A stretch of DNA of 41,302 nt, from NCBI GenBank assembly GCA_019235715.1, contig JAFAKE010000045.1, positions 1-41,302 of the forward strand, written 5' to 3'. Below, in pieces: positions 1 to 7,493 of this stretch. The stretch comes from Vulcanimicrobiota bacterium (GTDB lineage Bacteria > Vulcanimicrobiota > Vulcanimicrobiia > Eremiobacterales > Eremiobacteraceae). How positions within the stretch are numbered: position 1 is the stretch's first letter; each line of letters starts with the position of its first letter. The notes under the pieces are model-generated. The model worked only from the letters and a program-made list of their open reading frames with translations, made no database searches and was not told where the DNA came from. The position numbers were made by a program, and so were the translations under genes.

Positions 1-1022
1 AAACCGAAAATGACCGCTTGGGGAGGCATCGGGCGCGGATCGAGGATCCACGTCTGCGGAAAAATCGCGCTAAGCCGAGCGTACGGCTCGTCGCCCATTT
101 CGCGCCGCCATACCTGCTCCAGCGCCGGGTGGTGGAGCAGTGCGAAGGTGAGCTTCTCTTCGAAAAACGACTTCGGCGGCGGGGTGACCTTGACGCGCTT
201 GTGGCGCGCGGCGTAGAAGAATAGCTCTTGCTTTGGGATGTTGAGCAGATCGAAGAGTTCGAAGAAGCGGTAGAGCAGATCGACTTTGCGCCGGCCGCCG
301 GCGGTGTCGACGACCAACGCCTCTTCGGTGAAGACGACCTCCTCGGGTTTGACGGCAACCGCTTCGGCGAGTCCTGCGCGCTCGAGCGCAGCCGCGAGCC
401 AGACCATCTCACCGCGATAGTCGTCCGATTCCTTGGAGATCACGATGGCGATCACCGGCTTCTCTTTGCCCGTGGTCGAGCGCGCCATCGCCGCAAATCC
501 CTTGACGATGCCGTCAAATTCCCCGACCTGATCGAAACCGAGCTCGCAGTACGTCTCGCCCATCGCGCCGACAAAGCCCATGCCGCCCGGCACCGCATCG
601 AGTTCGGCAGCGATCATACCGCCGTCGTTGACCGCATCTGTCAAGATGATGTCCGGCCGCATGACTCCCGGCGTGTCTTGCTTGAAGCGGTTCTGGCGCT
701 GCAGGCGGACGATTTGCTCCGGCTTGCCGATCTCAAGGTATTCGTGGATGAACGCCGGCGCTGCGCCGCGCAGGCTTTGGAAATACACGCGATTCAGCGC
801 GCGATAGAAGCGCAGCAGATCCGAGCCAAGGACGCGGAGCCGTTCGACCGTGTTTGCGGATAGAGGAAAGGGCTCGGGGGTGATGCGCCAGGCGACTTGT
901 GCGGCTTCCGGCGCCGCCTCTCCAGCGACGGCACGGAACAGATGAGGAGAGAGATGCTCGCTGACATATTTGGCTCGCTCGAGCGGCGACGCAGGAGCGA
1001 GCACATTGGCGCTACAGGGCAT
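1..1022 (-). CDS. ATP-grasp-like protein, 3' end missing
   Basis: At least 340 codons are open on the minus strand and run off the left edge, so the C-terminus is missing. The frame reads as a normal protein. It has an N-terminal segment PLERAKYVSEHLSPHLFRAV, then RPDIILTDAVNDGGMIAAEL followed by DAVPGGMGF, then VDLLYRFFELFD, TPPPKSFFEEKLTFALLHH and FPQTWILD. The acidic residues before PGG and the later charged strand pairs resemble circularly permuted ATP-grasp and glutathionylspermidine-synthase-like enzymes, which join an amine to a carboxylate using ATP. That family call comes from pattern memory and is weak; the coding call is firm. The ATG at 1022 is the first in frame; a GTG at 1004 is an alternative. 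Neither has a clear ribosome site. The gene is divergent from the ABC exporter, and 1023-1183 between them shows no convincing promoter. Confidence 0.75.
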   Translation of the reverse strand, partial: MPCSANVLAPASPLERAKYVSEHLSPHLFRAVAGEAAPEAAQVAWRITPEPFPLSANTVERLRVLGSDLLRFYRALNRVYFQSLRGAAPAFIHEYLEIGKPEQIVRLQRQNRFKQDTPGVMRPDIILTDAVNDGGMIAAELDAVPGGMGFVGAMGETYCELGFDQVGEFDGIVKGFAAMARSTTGKEKPVIAIVISKESDDYRGEMVWLAAALERAGLAEAVAVKPEEVVFTEEALVVDTAGGRRKVDLLYRFFELFDLLNIPKQELFFYAARHKRVKVTPPPKSFFEEKLTFALLHHPALEQVWRREMGDEPYARLSAIFPQTWILDPRPMPPQAVIFG

Positions 1023-1183
1023 CAACAGTACAGGGCGGCGCGGTACACGCCGGCGGAATCTTAGGTTGACGCAGATAGCGGAAGAGATGTCGGGCCATGA
1101 ATTACAGGCGGCCAGTTTTGCATCGGCTGTCGCGCCACTCCTGCCAGGGCCGGCCCGCACGGCGCCGCGAAGAGGCTCCGGCT

Positions 1184-2113
1184 ATGCCGACCCACGCAGC
1201 GCCCGCGGTCGAGGCGCGTGGACTGACAAAGCGCTACGGCGATTTCGAAGCCGTGCGCGCTATCGATTTCAGCATCGCGCGCCAAGAATGCTTCGGCTTT
1301 CTCGGCGTCAACGGCGCGGGCAAGACAAGCACGATGAAGATGATCTATTGCCGCACGACCAAGACGTCGGGAAGGCTGGACGTCTTCGGCATGGACGCGG
1401 CGGCACACCCGCGCGAGATCAAAGCGCGCATCGGCGTCGTCACGCAAGACAACGCGCTCGATCCCGAGTTGACCGCCGCGGAGAACGTCATGGTCTATGC
1501 GTCGTTCTTCGGCATCACCGGGGCGACGGCGCGCGCCAAGACCGCGGCCCTGTTGCGCACGATGAATCTCGAGGGCAAGGAACGCGCGCGCATCGCCGAG
1601 CTCTCGGGCGGCATGAAGCGGCGCGTCGCGATCGCACGCGCGCTGGTCAACGATCCGGAGATGCTGGTTCTGGACGAGCCCACGACCGGGCTGGACCCGC
1701 AAGCGCGCCTGGCGGTGTGGCAGCAACTCCTGGATTTTCGCGCGCGCGGCATCACGCTCGTGATGACATCGCATTATATGGAAGAAGCAGCGCGCCTGTG
1801 CGATCGACTCGTGATCATGGACGATGGGCGCATCTTGGCAGAAGGCACACCGCGGTCGTTGATCGAGCAGTTCGCCGCACCCGAGGTGCTCGAGTTGATC
1901 GGCATTGACCTTGGCGCACTGCGCGTGCCCCTCGACGGACTCGTCCGCCGCCAAGAACGCCATGGCGAGATCACATATTTGTACACGGATGACAATGCCG
2001 CGCTGCTCGCGCACCTCGCCTCATCGGGCATCAGCGCGCCACAGCACGTCGCCCGCCCCGCGACGCTCGAAGACGTCTTCTTGAATCTCACCGGCCGCGA
2101 GCTCGCCGAATGA
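1184..2113 (+). CDS. ABC-2 exporter ATP-binding protein (NodI/DrrA type)
   Basis: This 309-residue ATPase should power export by the membrane protein encoded just downstream. The motifs are complete and in order: Walker A GVNGAGKTS at about 41-49, Q-loop Gln 88, ABC signature LSGGM at 140-144, Walker B LVLDEP at 161-166 and switch His 197 in TSHYMEEA. A C-terminal extension of about 80 residues is usual for the DrrA/NodI branch, which exports drugs, polysaccharide or lipid-linked compounds. The frame is open further upstream to 1097, but the ATG at 1184 has AGAGG eight bases before it, and the extra 29 residues look non-coding. The stop overlaps the permease start by four bases. The substrate cannot be read from the sequence. 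Confidence 0.93.
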   Translation: MPTHAAPAVEARGLTKRYGDFEAVRAIDFSIARQECFGFLGVNGAGKTSTMKMIYCRTTKTSGRLDVFGMDAAAHPREIKARIGVVTQDNALDPELTAAENVMVYASFFGITGATARAKTAALLRTMNLEGKERARIAELSGGMKRRVAIARALVNDPEMLVLDEPTTGLDPQARLAVWQQLLDFRARGITLVMTSHYMEEAARLCDRLVIMDDGRILAEGTPRSLIEQFAAPEVLELIGIDLGALRVPLDGLVRRQERHGEITYLYTDDNAALLAHLASSGISAPQHVARPATLEDVFLNLTGRELAE

Positions 2114-2883
2114 ATCCGCTGGCGGCGATTTTCCATCGCAATGCGTGGAATGTATTCCGGCGCGATTTCATGGCATGGCAGAAATACGCGTTCTCGAGCG
2201 TCGCGATCAACATCTTCGAGCCGATGGCCTGGTTCTTGGCCATCGGGTTCGGCCTGGGCGCGTATCTGACGCTTGGCAAAAGCTCGCTCGTCCAGTTCAT
2301 CGCGCCGGGAATGCTGGGCCTGGCCGCGCTCAACGCGGCGACGTTCGATGCGTGTTGGGGAGCGTACGAACGCTTGAACTTCAACGGCGTCTACGAGTCG
2401 ATGGTCACCGCACCGGTCGATCCGCTCGAGATCGCAGCAGGCGAATATCTGTGGCAGGCGTTTCGCGCGACGCTGTACGGCGCGATCTTTCTGGTCGTGA
2501 TCGCCGGCTTCGGCCTCGTGCACTCCTGGTGGTGCTTGCTCAGCCTGCCGCTGTTGGCGCTGTGCGGCATTCTGTTCGCGATGCCGGGCCTTGCAGTCGC
2601 CTTCCTGGTGAAAACACAAGAGCATCTGTTCTACTATTTTTCGTTCGTCACGACGCCCATGGCGATGATCGGCGGCGTGTTCTTCCCGCTCGACAAGCTG
2701 CCGCACTGGCTTCAAAACATAGCTTGGTGTACGCCGCTCTACCATAGCGTGCAGATCTTCCGCGCGCTCATATCGGGCGCACTGACGCCGAATCTGCTGT
2801 GGGATCTGCTGTGGCTGATCGTCGCAATAGCGCTGCTGGCCTACGTCCCGGTGCCTTTCCTGCGCAACAAACTCGCGCGCTAG
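2110..2883 (+). CDS. ABC-2 type exporter permease (NodJ/DrrB type)
   Basis: This 257-residue membrane protein is the partner of the preceding ATPase; the two genes share an ATGA junction, so translation is probably coupled. About six hydrophobic segments can be seen, starting near residues 30-50 (INIFEPMAWFLAIGFGLGAY) and ending with LLWLIVAIALLAYVPVPFL. The stretch FFPLDKLPHWLQNIAWCTPL, with the PL..H pattern after it, is typical of ABC-2 permeases of the NodJ group. One ATPase and one permease would assemble as a 2+2 exporter. The stop codon lies in a short inverted repeat (GTGAC-CTCC-GTCAC, 2883-2896) without a T-tract, which is too weak to call a terminator. Confidence 0.9.
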   Translation: MNPLAAIFHRNAWNVFRRDFMAWQKYAFSSVAINIFEPMAWFLAIGFGLGAYLTLGKSSLVQFIAPGMLGLAALNAATFDACWGAYERLNFNGVYESMVTAPVDPLEIAAGEYLWQAFRATLYGAIFLVVIAGFGLVHSWWCLLSLPLLALCGILFAMPGLAVAFLVKTQEHLFYYFSFVTTPMAMIGGVFFPLDKLPHWLQNIAWCTPLYHSVQIFRALISGALTPNLLWDLLWLIVAIALLAYVPVPFLRNKLAR

Positions 2884-2988
2884 TGACCTCCGTCACAGAA
2901 TCGCACGCGCCCCTGCACAACGCCGGTCGCGCGCGGTCTTATGGGCAGCACGTATGCACATGCGCGTGCCTGACGTTGAGAGGTCCGT

Positions 2989-3444
2989 ATGAAGAAGATT
3001 CGTTTTGCGCTACCGCTCGCCGCAATCGCGCTCTTGGCAGTCATGGTCGTCCATCCCGCACCGGCCGGCGCTTCGTTTCGCGTCTGCAACCAGACCACGC
3101 AAGGAAGGCTGTGGGTGGCAGACGCTGTGACCTGGGAGCGCAACGGCGACTCCTACGGTGAAAGCCAAGGCTGGTGGGGCATCGACCAGGGCGGCTGCAA
3201 GACGCTGATCAGCAACGATATCGGCTCGTACCGCATCTACATCTACGCCTACGCTGAAGGCGACACGAGCGCGACGTGGTCGGGCGCCAAGAACGATGAG
3301 AACAATTATTTCTGTCTCGATACCGTGAAGTTCATGTATAAGGGCGACGACATGGACACGCCTTGCTCTACCGGCTCTTCACGCAACTTCCGCTACGTCG
3401 ACACGAGCTCGTACGGCGACTATACGTACACGCTCTACGACTGA
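2989..3444 (+). CDS. Secreted DUF1036-family protein
   Basis: This 151-residue protein has an N-terminal signal peptide (MKKIRFALPLAAIALLAVMV followed by AGA, with cleavage probably near residue 28). The mature part begins FRVCNQTTQGRLWVADA and contains GWWGIDQGGCKTL, YIYAYAEGD and FCLDTVKF. This is the DUF1036 pattern: a Cys-containing beta-rich domain with a Gly-Trp-Trp turn. Four cysteines in the mature part could form two disulfides after export. The biochemical role of DUF1036 is not established, so none is claimed. AGAGG lies six bases before the ATG. The gene is separated from the exporter by 105 bases and probably has its own promoter. An imperfect dyad (GCACG...CGTGC, about 2947-2968) lies upstream and could be an operator. 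Confidence 0.85.
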   Translation: MKKIRFALPLAAIALLAVMVVHPAPAGASFRVCNQTTQGRLWVADAVTWERNGDSYGESQGWWGIDQGGCKTLISNDIGSYRIYIYAYAEGDTSATWSGAKNDENNYFCLDTVKFMYKGDDMDTPCSTGSSRNFRYVDTSSYGDYTYTLYD

Positions 3445-3481
3445 CGGCGAAACAAGACGCCAAGCAAACGAATCATACAGC

Positions 3482-3517
3482 ATGCCGGCCGGACTGGGCC
3501 CCCCAGCAGGCCGGCAT
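3482..3517. terminator. Hairpin between convergent genes
   Basis: A perfect 9-bp inverted repeat, ATGCCGGCC at 3482-3490 and GGCCGGCAT at 3509-3517, surrounds an 18-base loop. It lies between the DUF1036 gene and the acyl-CoA ligase gene, which end toward each other. On the plus strand it is followed by ATCTTTATAG, a weak T-rich tail, so it may act as an intrinsic terminator for the DUF1036 gene. The minus-strand side has no T-tract. The rest of 3445-3552 shows nothing else. Confidence 0.55.
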
Positions 3518-3552
3518 ATCTTTATAGCTGGATCACAGGAAGCGCACGGTCT

Positions 3553-5148
3553 TTAGCGCGCGGTCGCCGTCTGCAAGTCCTTCTTGTACGACTCGCGCAG
3601 TTCGCGCTTTAGGATTTTGCCCGTACCGCCTTTGGGCAGCACCTCGACGAATTTCACGTGTTTAGGCACCTTGAAGTGGGCGAGCTTGCCGCGCGCGTGC
3701 TCGATCAGCTCGGCGACGTCCAGCGTCGCGCCGGGCTTGAGCACGATGATCGCAGCCGGCGCCTCCCCCCACTTGTCGTCAGGCACGCCGATCACGGCGC
3801 ACTCCAGCACCGACGGGTGGTCGTAGATCGCTTTTTCGATCTCGATCGATGCGACGTTCTCGCCGCCGGTGATGATGATATCTTTCTTGCGGTCGACGAT
3901 CGAGACGTATCCTTGATCGTCGATCGATCCCATGTCGCCGGTGTGGAACCAGCCGTCGACGATGTAGCGCGACGTCTCTTCGGGCTGCTTCCAATAGCCG
4001 GCGAACACCGTGTTGCCGCGCGCGCAGATCTCGCCGACGCTCACGCCGTCGTGCGGCAGCGGTTGGCCGGATTCGTCCATGATTTCGACTTCAACGCCGG
4101 GTAACGGCACGCCGGCGGTGAGCCGCGATGAGAATGACGAGCTGCGGTCTTTGTGCACGCTTGCTTTCGGCATCGCCGTCGTGAGGATCGGCGAGGTTTC
4201 TGATAAGCCGTAACCGCAGTGGATCAACGCATGCGGCAGGCGCTCGTCGAGCGCGCGCACGAGCGCTGGCGGCGTCGCCGCGCCGCCGAACATCACTTTG
4301 GTCAAGGCGCTCAGATCGCGCGCCTTCCATGATGGGGAGTTCACGAGCGCGACGGCCATCGTCGGCACCATGAATATCTTGGTGACGCCCTCGCGCTCCA
4401 CGATCTCGAGCACGTGCTCGGGATCGAAGCGCGGCACCATCACGTGTTTGCCGCCGACCATCGTCAGCGTGTGCGGCGTGCCCCAGCCGTTGACGTGGAA
4501 CAATGGGATGCTGTGCAAAATGACGTCGGTATCGCCGACGTGCGCGCATGCGATCGACGAATACGCGTGCGTCACGAGATTGCGATGCGTGAGCATGACG
4601 CCCTTCGGACGCGCGGTCGTGCCGCTGGTGTAGAAGAGCTCGGCGACGTCGTCCTCGTCGATGGCGGGCGGTGCGAACTGCGCGGGCGCTTCTTTGACGA
4701 GCGTTTCGTAGTCATGACCGCTAAAGGGCAGGTCTGCTTTCGGATCGCCCCCCATGAAGACGACATTTTTCACCTTCGGCAGAGAGCTGGCGATCGGCGC
4801 ATAGAGCGCGACGAGCTGGCGGTCGATGACGACGGTTGACGCAGCGGAGTCGTTCAGGATATAGGCGATGTCGGGCGGCGTCAGGCGGATATTGATCGGA
4901 AGCAGGATCGCGCCGAGCTGCGGCACCGCGTAATACGCCTCAAGCAAACGATGACAGTTGAAAGACAGATACGCCACGACGTCGCCGTGACCGACGCCGA
5001 GCGCGCGCAGCGCATTGGAGAAGCGGTCGACGCGATCCGCTACTTGGCCGTAGGTCAAGCGTTCGGAGCCGCAGACGACCGCCGGCGCATCGCGATAGAC
5101 GGTTCGTCCGCGTCGTAGAAAATCGGAGACGAGCAGCGGCGTTTTCAT
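3553..5148 (-). CDS. Medium/long-chain acyl-CoA ligase
   Basis: This 531-residue AMP-forming ligase activates a fatty acid to acyl-AMP and then to acyl-CoA. All adenylation motifs are present: YTSGTTARPKG at 173-183 (phosphate loop), YGLSETSP at 313-320, WFHTGD at about 400-405, DRKKDIIITGGENV at 419-432, and the catalytic Lys 511 in GGTGKILKREL near the C-terminus. Length is typical of the FadD/FadK group, and chain length cannot be set from sequence. The same frame is open upstream to 5547, but that part is Arg-rich and lies inside the next gene, so the ATG at 5148 is chosen. AGGAGA sits nine bases before it, within the end of the upstream gene, from which it is separated by only two bases. 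Confidence 0.93.
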   Translation of the reverse strand: MKTPLLVSDFLRRGRTVYRDAPAVVCGSERLTYGQVADRVDRFSNALRALGVGHGDVVAYLSFNCHRLLEAYYAVPQLGAILLPINIRLTPPDIAYILNDSAASTVVIDRQLVALYAPIASSLPKVKNVVFMGGDPKADLPFSGHDYETLVKEAPAQFAPPAIDEDDVAELFYTSGTTARPKGVMLTHRNLVTHAYSSIACAHVGDTDVILHSIPLFHVNGWGTPHTLTMVGGKHVMVPRFDPEHVLEIVEREGVTKIFMVPTMAVALVNSPSWKARDLSALTKVMFGGAATPPALVRALDERLPHALIHCGYGLSETSPILTTAMPKASVHKDRSSSFSSRLTAGVPLPGVEVEIMDESGQPLPHDGVSVGEICARGNTVFAGYWKQPEETSRYIVDGWFHTGDMGSIDDQGYVSIVDRKKDIIITGGENVASIEIEKAIYDHPSVLECAVIGVPDDKWGEAPAAIIVLKPGATLDVAELIEHARGKLAHFKVPKHVKFVEVLPKGGTGKILKRELRESYKKDLQTATAR

Positions 5149-5150
5149 TG

Positions 5151-5870
5151 TCAGGTCTCTCCTAGCAGACCGCGCAGCGTTGAGAGAAGGTTGACGGCTG
5201 CGGCGTCGCGATCGCGCTCGAGATCGACCGCTGCAGGCGCGCCGAGGACCGCGTTCCACGCGTGGATCAGAGCGGCGTGCCGGTACGCGGCAAGAGCCGG
5301 TGCGGCGAGACCGGCTGATGCCGGCTCTGCGCCTGCGATGCCGGTCGGAAGCGCCGCGGCCCGCACGAGACGCAAGCCAGACGCGCGCGACGCGCGCCGC
5401 ATTCCGTGCTCGACCGCGGCGATATCGTCCGCACTGAGTGTGACGTGCAGCGTCGCCACGCCTCCAGGCTGCGCCGCCAGCGCCATCGGCACGACTGCGA
5501 TGAGGCTTTGTTCGAACGGACTCGTGGCAGCAGCGCTGACCGGACAACAGACGATGGCGGACTGAAGCGCTTCGTGGTCGACCGACGAGCTCCAGTGCTG
5601 CGCAGCTAAGCTCACTTGCGCGAGCGGACGGAAGAGCGTGAGGGCGGGCTGCAGCTCAGACTGCTGGGCCGGCGTTTCGGCGATCAGCGCATCTTCGAAA
5701 AAGTCATCGGGTCCCGCGCTCGGTTGCGGCGCGACATCTGCTACGGGCGGTTCTTCGATGGGCGCAGGCGCAGCGGCGCCCATACGCCGGCGCCGCTCGG
5801 CGATCAAAAGCATGTCTGCCGGAATGCGGCGCGTGTCGCTCAACGCGCTGTTCCCCACAGATGCCACCAC
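5151..5870 (-). CDS. Unknown Ala-rich protein in ExeA-ATPase operon
   Basis: I do not recognise this 239-residue protein. It is Ala/Pro-rich, has no signal peptide or membrane segment, and starts with a basic segment (LLIAERRRRM) followed by an acidic-proline linker (about residues 36-70). A globular-looking part follows with LHVTLSADDIAAVEHGMRRA and a final helix with DAAAVNLLSTLRGLLGE. It overlaps the 3' end of the ATPase gene by 31 bases and sits two bases before the acyl-CoA ligase, so it is co-transcribed with both. The GTG at 5870 gives the longest reading; the ATG at 5813 (MLLIAERRR) is a reasonable alternative that would remove the overlap. By position it might be a partner of the ATPase; this is inference only. 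Confidence 0.65.
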   Translation of the reverse strand: MVASVGNSALSDTRRIPADMLLIAERRRRMGAAAPAPIEEPPVADVAPQPSAGPDDFFEDALIAETPAQQSELQPALTLFRPLAQVSLAAQHWSSSVDHEALQSAIVCCPVSAAATSPFEQSLIAVVPMALAAQPGGVATLHVTLSADDIAAVEHGMRRASRASGLRLVRAAALPTGIAGAEPASAGLAAPALAAYRHAALIHAWNAVLGAPAAVDLERDRDAAAVNLLSTLRGLLGET

Positions 5871-6775
5871 GCGCGGCGCGAGCTGCGCGGCGCGCGAGCT
5901 TCATCGAGGCCCTCGACGACCGGGAGCGTGTATCCACGTACCGGCTCGGGCGCCGTCGGCGGAAGCCGGCGCGCCGCATCGCGCACGTCGTCGATCTCCA
6001 CCTCGCGCGCGCCGCGCTCTGCCGCCACCTCCAACGATTCGCGCGCGAGGGCGCCAAGGCGGCGCGGCAATCCGCCCGATCGTTTCCATATCTCTGCAAC
6101 TGCGTGCTCGTTGAACGGCGAACGATCGCCCGAAAAACCTGCGCGCCGCAAGCGGTGGTCGATGAGTCCGGCCGCTTCGCTTTCGGTGAGCGGACCGATG
6201 TCGAGCCAGGTCGCCACGCGATCGCTCAGATTTGGGCGGTGCAGGATCGCGGCTGCGATCTCCGCTTGTCCGGCGAAGCCGATCGAGAGCAGTTTGCGCT
6301 CGTCGAGCTGGAAGTTCAGCAGCACGCGCAAGCTCTCGAGCAAACGCTCGTCGAGCAACTGCGCTTCGTCGATGAGCAGCACCGCCTGGCGCTGCTGCTC
6401 GACCGTCATCTCGAACAGGTTGCGTTTGAGGTGCTCGCGCAGCTCGCGCGGCTGTGAGTCCGTCATTGCAAGCGCAGGAAAACCAAGCGCTGCGATCGCG
6501 GCGCGCAGCAAATCCGCCTCGTCCGAAAATGTCGGGTCGAGGATAAGGCCGACCAGGTAACGCGGATCGTCGAGCAGCCGTGCGGTCACCGCGTTGAAGA
6601 GCGAGGTCTTGCCGGCGCCGACCGGGCCGAGCACGACCGCCAGACCGCGGCCGGTCGCGAGGCATTCGAACAACCGTCGCCGGTTACTCGCGTTGGCGAT
6701 CGTCTCGTAGTAGAACGCCGGATCGGCGGTGTCTGCAAATGGGTCGCGCTGCAGCCCGAACGCCTGAAGCAGCAT
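5840..6775 (-). CDS. ExeA/GspA-type AAA ATPase
   Basis: This 311-residue P-loop ATPase begins LQAFGLQRDPFADTADPAFY, the N-terminal signature of the ExeA family (FGL...PF....P.FY). Walker A is GPVGAGKTS at 50-58, Walker B AVLLIDEAQ at 131-139, followed by a sensor region with LSIGFAGQAE and an arginine-containing DRVATWLDIGPL segment. ExeA proteins help place secretin rings or pili across the peptidoglycan, and related proteins also appear in transposon and competence systems. No ExeB partner, secretin or LysM domain is visible next to it, although pilus genes lie about 31 kb away. The ATG at 6775 is the natural start. It is the second gene of the minus-strand cluster, 24 bases after the small upstream gene. 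Confidence 0.85.
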   Translation of the reverse strand: MLLQAFGLQRDPFADTADPAFYYETIANASNRRRLFECLATGRGLAVVLGPVGAGKTSLFNAVTARLLDDPRYLVGLILDPTFSDEADLLRAAIAALGFPALAMTDSQPRELREHLKRNLFEMTVEQQRQAVLLIDEAQLLDERLLESLRVLLNFQLDERKLLSIGFAGQAEIAAAILHRPNLSDRVATWLDIGPLTESEAAGLIDHRLRRAGFSGDRSPFNEHAVAEIWKRSGGLPRRLGALARESLEVAAERGAREVEIDDVRDAARRLPPTAPEPVRGYTLPVVEGLDEARAPRSSRRAWWHLWGTAR

Positions 6776-6799
6776 AGCGAGAAGTTCGCGCGCGCGCGC

Positions 6800-7195
6800 T
6801 TACGAGCCTGGCGTCGGATCGAGAGGTGATCGCTCTTCATGCGCGGTCGTGAGCTGCGCGCGCGCCTGTTGCGCATCAAAAGCGCGTATCTGCGCCTGTA
6901 TCTGGAGCGCGGCGTTGAGATGGGCGCCGGCACGCGCAAGCCAGAGCGCGGACTGCGCGTTGGGCGCCCAGCGGCGCGTGATCACGTACTGGATCCCGTC
7001 TGATCCGAGCGTCGCCGCCCACTGCTCCGCGTAGCCGTGCGGGTGGACGAACGGATGCGCCAAGAACTCGTTTTCGTTTCCATTGTATGGCGGCGCCAAG
7101 ATGTGCTGCGTCGCGTTGATGTCGAGCGCTTGTGCGGAAAGCACCGCGACGGCCAAAAGGATCTTGTTCCACAACGTGATTCCTGCGAGGGTCAT
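6800..7195 (-). CDS. Small membrane-anchored or secreted protein
   Basis: This 131-residue protein has one hydrophobic N-terminal segment (LWNKILLAVAVLSAQALD, about residues 8-25) and a soluble remainder with NENEFLAHPFVHPHGYAEQW, ITRRWAPNAQSALWLARAGA and an Ala/Gln-rich helix. The segment AQALD, then ATQ, then E..L..P vaguely recalls small membrane proteins in which an Asp-containing helix is followed by an acidic Pro motif, but I cannot name a family. The open frame extends to 7345, but residues before the ATG at 7195 lie in the rpsB promoter region and look non-coding. It is the first gene of the minus-strand cluster with the ExeA-type ATPase, unknown protein and acyl-CoA ligase. Confidence 0.65.
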   Translation of the reverse strand: MTLAGITLWNKILLAVAVLSAQALDINATQHILAPPYNGNENEFLAHPFVHPHGYAEQWAATLGSDGIQYVITRRWAPNAQSALWLARAGAHLNAALQIQAQIRAFDAQQARAQLTTAHEERSPLDPTPGS

Positions 7196-7269
7196 TAGGC
7201 GGGCTGCTCCGGCTCTCGTTCGCTGCGCACTACGACGTACAAATCCGTCAATGCCCCGCGCGTTCGCCG

Positions 7270-7299
7270 TTGCCTCGTGCCGTGCTTGTATGGTAGAAT
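7270..7299 (+). promoter_or_regulatory. Candidate rpsB promoter
   Basis: TTGCCT at 7270-7275 and TAGAAT at 7294-7299, separated by 18 bases, resemble -35 and -10 boxes of a housekeeping sigma factor. Transcription would start near 7306, giving a leader of about 185 bases before rpsB. It is the best promoter-like sequence in the 295-base gap between the divergent genes at 7195 and 7491. Confidence 0.55.
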
Positions 7300-7315
7300 G
7301 ACCGAGCGCAAATTT

Positions 7316-7395
7316 AGGATCGGGATGCGCCATAAAGCCCGGCACCGCAAAGCTGCGGCTGGGCGGCGGAGTCCTCCTGGACCCGCCGCGATCCT
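7316..7395 (+). promoter_or_regulatory. Three-way-junction leader RNA upstream of rpsB
   Basis: The leader folds by eye into a compact three-way junction. The closing stem AGGATCG/CGATCCT (7316-7322 with 7389-7395) is perfect over 7 bp. Inside it, hairpin one pairs GCCCGGC (7337-7343) with GCTGGGC (7358-7364) and continues after an AC bulge as CGCA/TGCG with loop AAGC. Hairpin two pairs 7365-7369 plus GTCC (7371-7374) with GGAC (7379-7382) plus 7383-7387, with a bulged A. The two hairpins and the closing stem abut almost without spacers, while a 14-base single strand (7323-7336) is left on the 5' side. Such architecture suits an S2-binding autoregulatory element or another regulatory RNA. No known riboswitch core is recognised. 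Confidence 0.5.
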
Positions 7396-7473
7396 AGCGA
7401 ACGGCCGCCAGTCGGCTGTTGTGGTCCCCCGAAGCGAGCGGTCGAGCGTGGTCGACCTGCAGCGGGGCGCCTA

Positions 7474-7493
7474 GAAAGAAGGTCTTTCCTTTG
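7474..7493 (+). promoter_or_regulatory. rpsB ribosome site displayed in a hairpin loop
   Basis: AGAAGG at 7477-7482 lies eight bases before the TTG at 7491 and decides that start. GAAAG (7474-7478) can pair with CTTTC (7484-7488), which leaves AAGGT in the loop and so presents the core of the ribosome site. Two further small hairpins lie upstream (7402-7407 with 7413-7418, and 7440-7445 with 7452-7457). Confidence 0.55.

Noticed and set aside
228-863. Open plus-strand frame of 211 codons
   Set aside because: The opposite strand reads as a consistent protein with catalytic-looking motifs; the plus frame has Arg/His-rich shadow composition.
3553-5547. Extended acyl-CoA ligase with 133 extra N-terminal residues
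   Set aside because: The extra part is Arg-rich, lies within the neighbouring gene, and has no ribosome site. ATG 5148 has one and gives the family N-terminus.
7316-7395. c-di-GMP-I (GEMM) riboswitch before rpsB
   Set aside because: GCAAAGC resembles part of the GEMM core, but the first-half GGCAAACC element, the P2 tetraloop hairpin and the docking loop are missing, and here GCAAAGC lies within a hairpin.
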